Origin: a virus
IMG/VR virus record: IMGVR_UViG_3300009149_000033
Location: 1-63,143 of that record
Reading direction: 5' to 3' (one strand)
Length of the DNA stretch: 63,143 bases
Of the stretch, positions 62,679-63,143 are shown piece after piece (position 1 is the first letter of the stretch; each line of letters opens with the position of its first letter). The notes under the pieces were generated by a model. That model searched no databases and was not told where the DNA came from. It saw only the letters and a list, made by a program, of their open reading frames with translations. Made by a program: the position numbers and the translations under genes.

Positions 62679-63143
62679 TTAATCTTCACTTTCTTCCTCT
62701 TGGGTTTCTGGTTCTTCTGCCTTAGGCCCGGGCCTATCACTTGAATTATAGTTTACAAGATCAAGATAATCCTGTACAGTGTCTATATTAGGGTTAGATT
62801 CTCGAACCGTTTGAGAGAACATTATTGTAGGACTTGAATCCATATAAGACGGATAAAAAACAGCCATATTTAGTTGCTGTTGATTTCCAGACACATATCC
62901 TTCAGAAGGCGCTCTAAGTCTTAGATATTCTTCCATTAAAGTAACTTGTGCCTCAAAAGATCTGTTTTGTGCTATCATATTTGCAGAGCTAGAATAACCT
63001 AAATCTTCTGCTGCCACATTTGTAAACTGAATAAGACCTATAGCGGTAGATCTAGGGTTAGACGCCTCTATATCATTTTTAGACTCAAACCATATCAGGT
63101 CTTTTAGCTGGTTTGGGTCAAGATTTAATCTATCTGCTACACC
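62679..63143 (-). CDS. Tail-associated lytic transglycosylase (SLT), C-terminal part
   Basis: The frame is open to the right edge, so the visible 154 residues are the C-terminal part of a longer protein. An in-frame GTG at 63017 is not the real start, because the conserved domain extends upstream of it. The visible N-terminal part reads LKDLIWFESKND (catalytic Glu at fragment residue 20), then ASNPRSTAIGLIQFT, the E-S...S-x-A-x-G-L-(M/I)-Q signature of Slt-type transglycosylases. A phage-typical FYPSYMDSS and NPNIDTVQDYLDLV segment follows, with an acidic tail. It would cut peptidoglycan between N-acetylmuramic acid and N-acetylglucosamine during DNA entry. Position before the hub gene supports a tail-tip location; the N-terminal part may be a tape-measure or other virion protein. 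Confidence 0.85.
   Translation of the reverse strand, partial: GVADRLNLDPNQLKDLIWFESKNDIEASNPRSTAIGLIQFTNVAAEDLGYSSSANMIAQNRSFEAQVTLMEEYLRLRAPSEGYVSGNQQQLNMAVFYPSYMDSSPTIMFSQTVRESNPNIDTVQDYLDLVNYNSSDRPGPKAEEPETQEEESED

Overview
The window is a contiguous piece of a large, AT-rich, contractile-tailed (myovirus-like) phage genome. All genes I can support lie on the minus strand and are packed as one block, with 1-8 nt overlaps or short gaps and mostly good AGGAG-type ribosome binding sites. No tRNA, rRNA, CRISPR, insertion sequence or plus-strand gene was recognised. The Shine-Dalgarno sites suggest a host that uses them; nothing seen identifies the host. The standard bacterial code fits every gene. 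The very large genes and the size of the structural block suggest a big or jumbo phage, but the genome ends are not here.

Read in transcription order (right to left), region 1 (63143-42829) is the tail tip and baseplate: the C-terminal part of a lytic transglycosylase, a hub protein (D/gp27-like), an OB-fold spike (V/gp5-like), a three-repeat protein, a giant 3536-aa structural protein, several unrecognised structural proteins, a W/gp25-like wedge protein and a J/gp6-like wedge protein. This is roughly P2-type D-V-W-J order with giant proteins inserted.

Region 2 (42829-17087) is an adhesion block. It holds a 1473-aa protein carrying a seven-repeat beta-propeller, three collagen-like proteins with a shared N-terminal domain, and four fibre proteins built from PKD domains, LamG-like domains and a recurring 'GPW' beta module. 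One small GT-A-type glycosyltransferase sits among them, and a 1544-aa protein with an I-like N-terminus closes the block.

Region 3 (16987-9527) has further structural proteins, including a propeller-less paralogue of the 1473-aa protein, then three coupled genes of which two encode membrane proteins. After a 131-bp spacer, region 4 (9395-363) is replication and expression: an SNF2-type helicase, a helicase-loader-like protein with a degenerate nucleotide site, a DnaB-like helicase, a stand-alone primase zinc domain, a family A DNA polymerase interrupted by an intein, and a sigma-factor-like protein. At the left edge are a 56-codon gene, a 29-codon stub like the N-terminus of a metallo-beta-lactamase-fold protein, and the start of a possible M15 peptidase.

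The most unusual points are the polymerase intein placed exactly in the nucleotide-binding O-helix, the propeller insertion distinguishing two paralogues, the giant baseplate protein with flagellin-hook-IN-like repeats, the 'GPW' module shared by three fibre proteins, and the pairing of threonine-rich collagen tracts with a glycosyltransferase.
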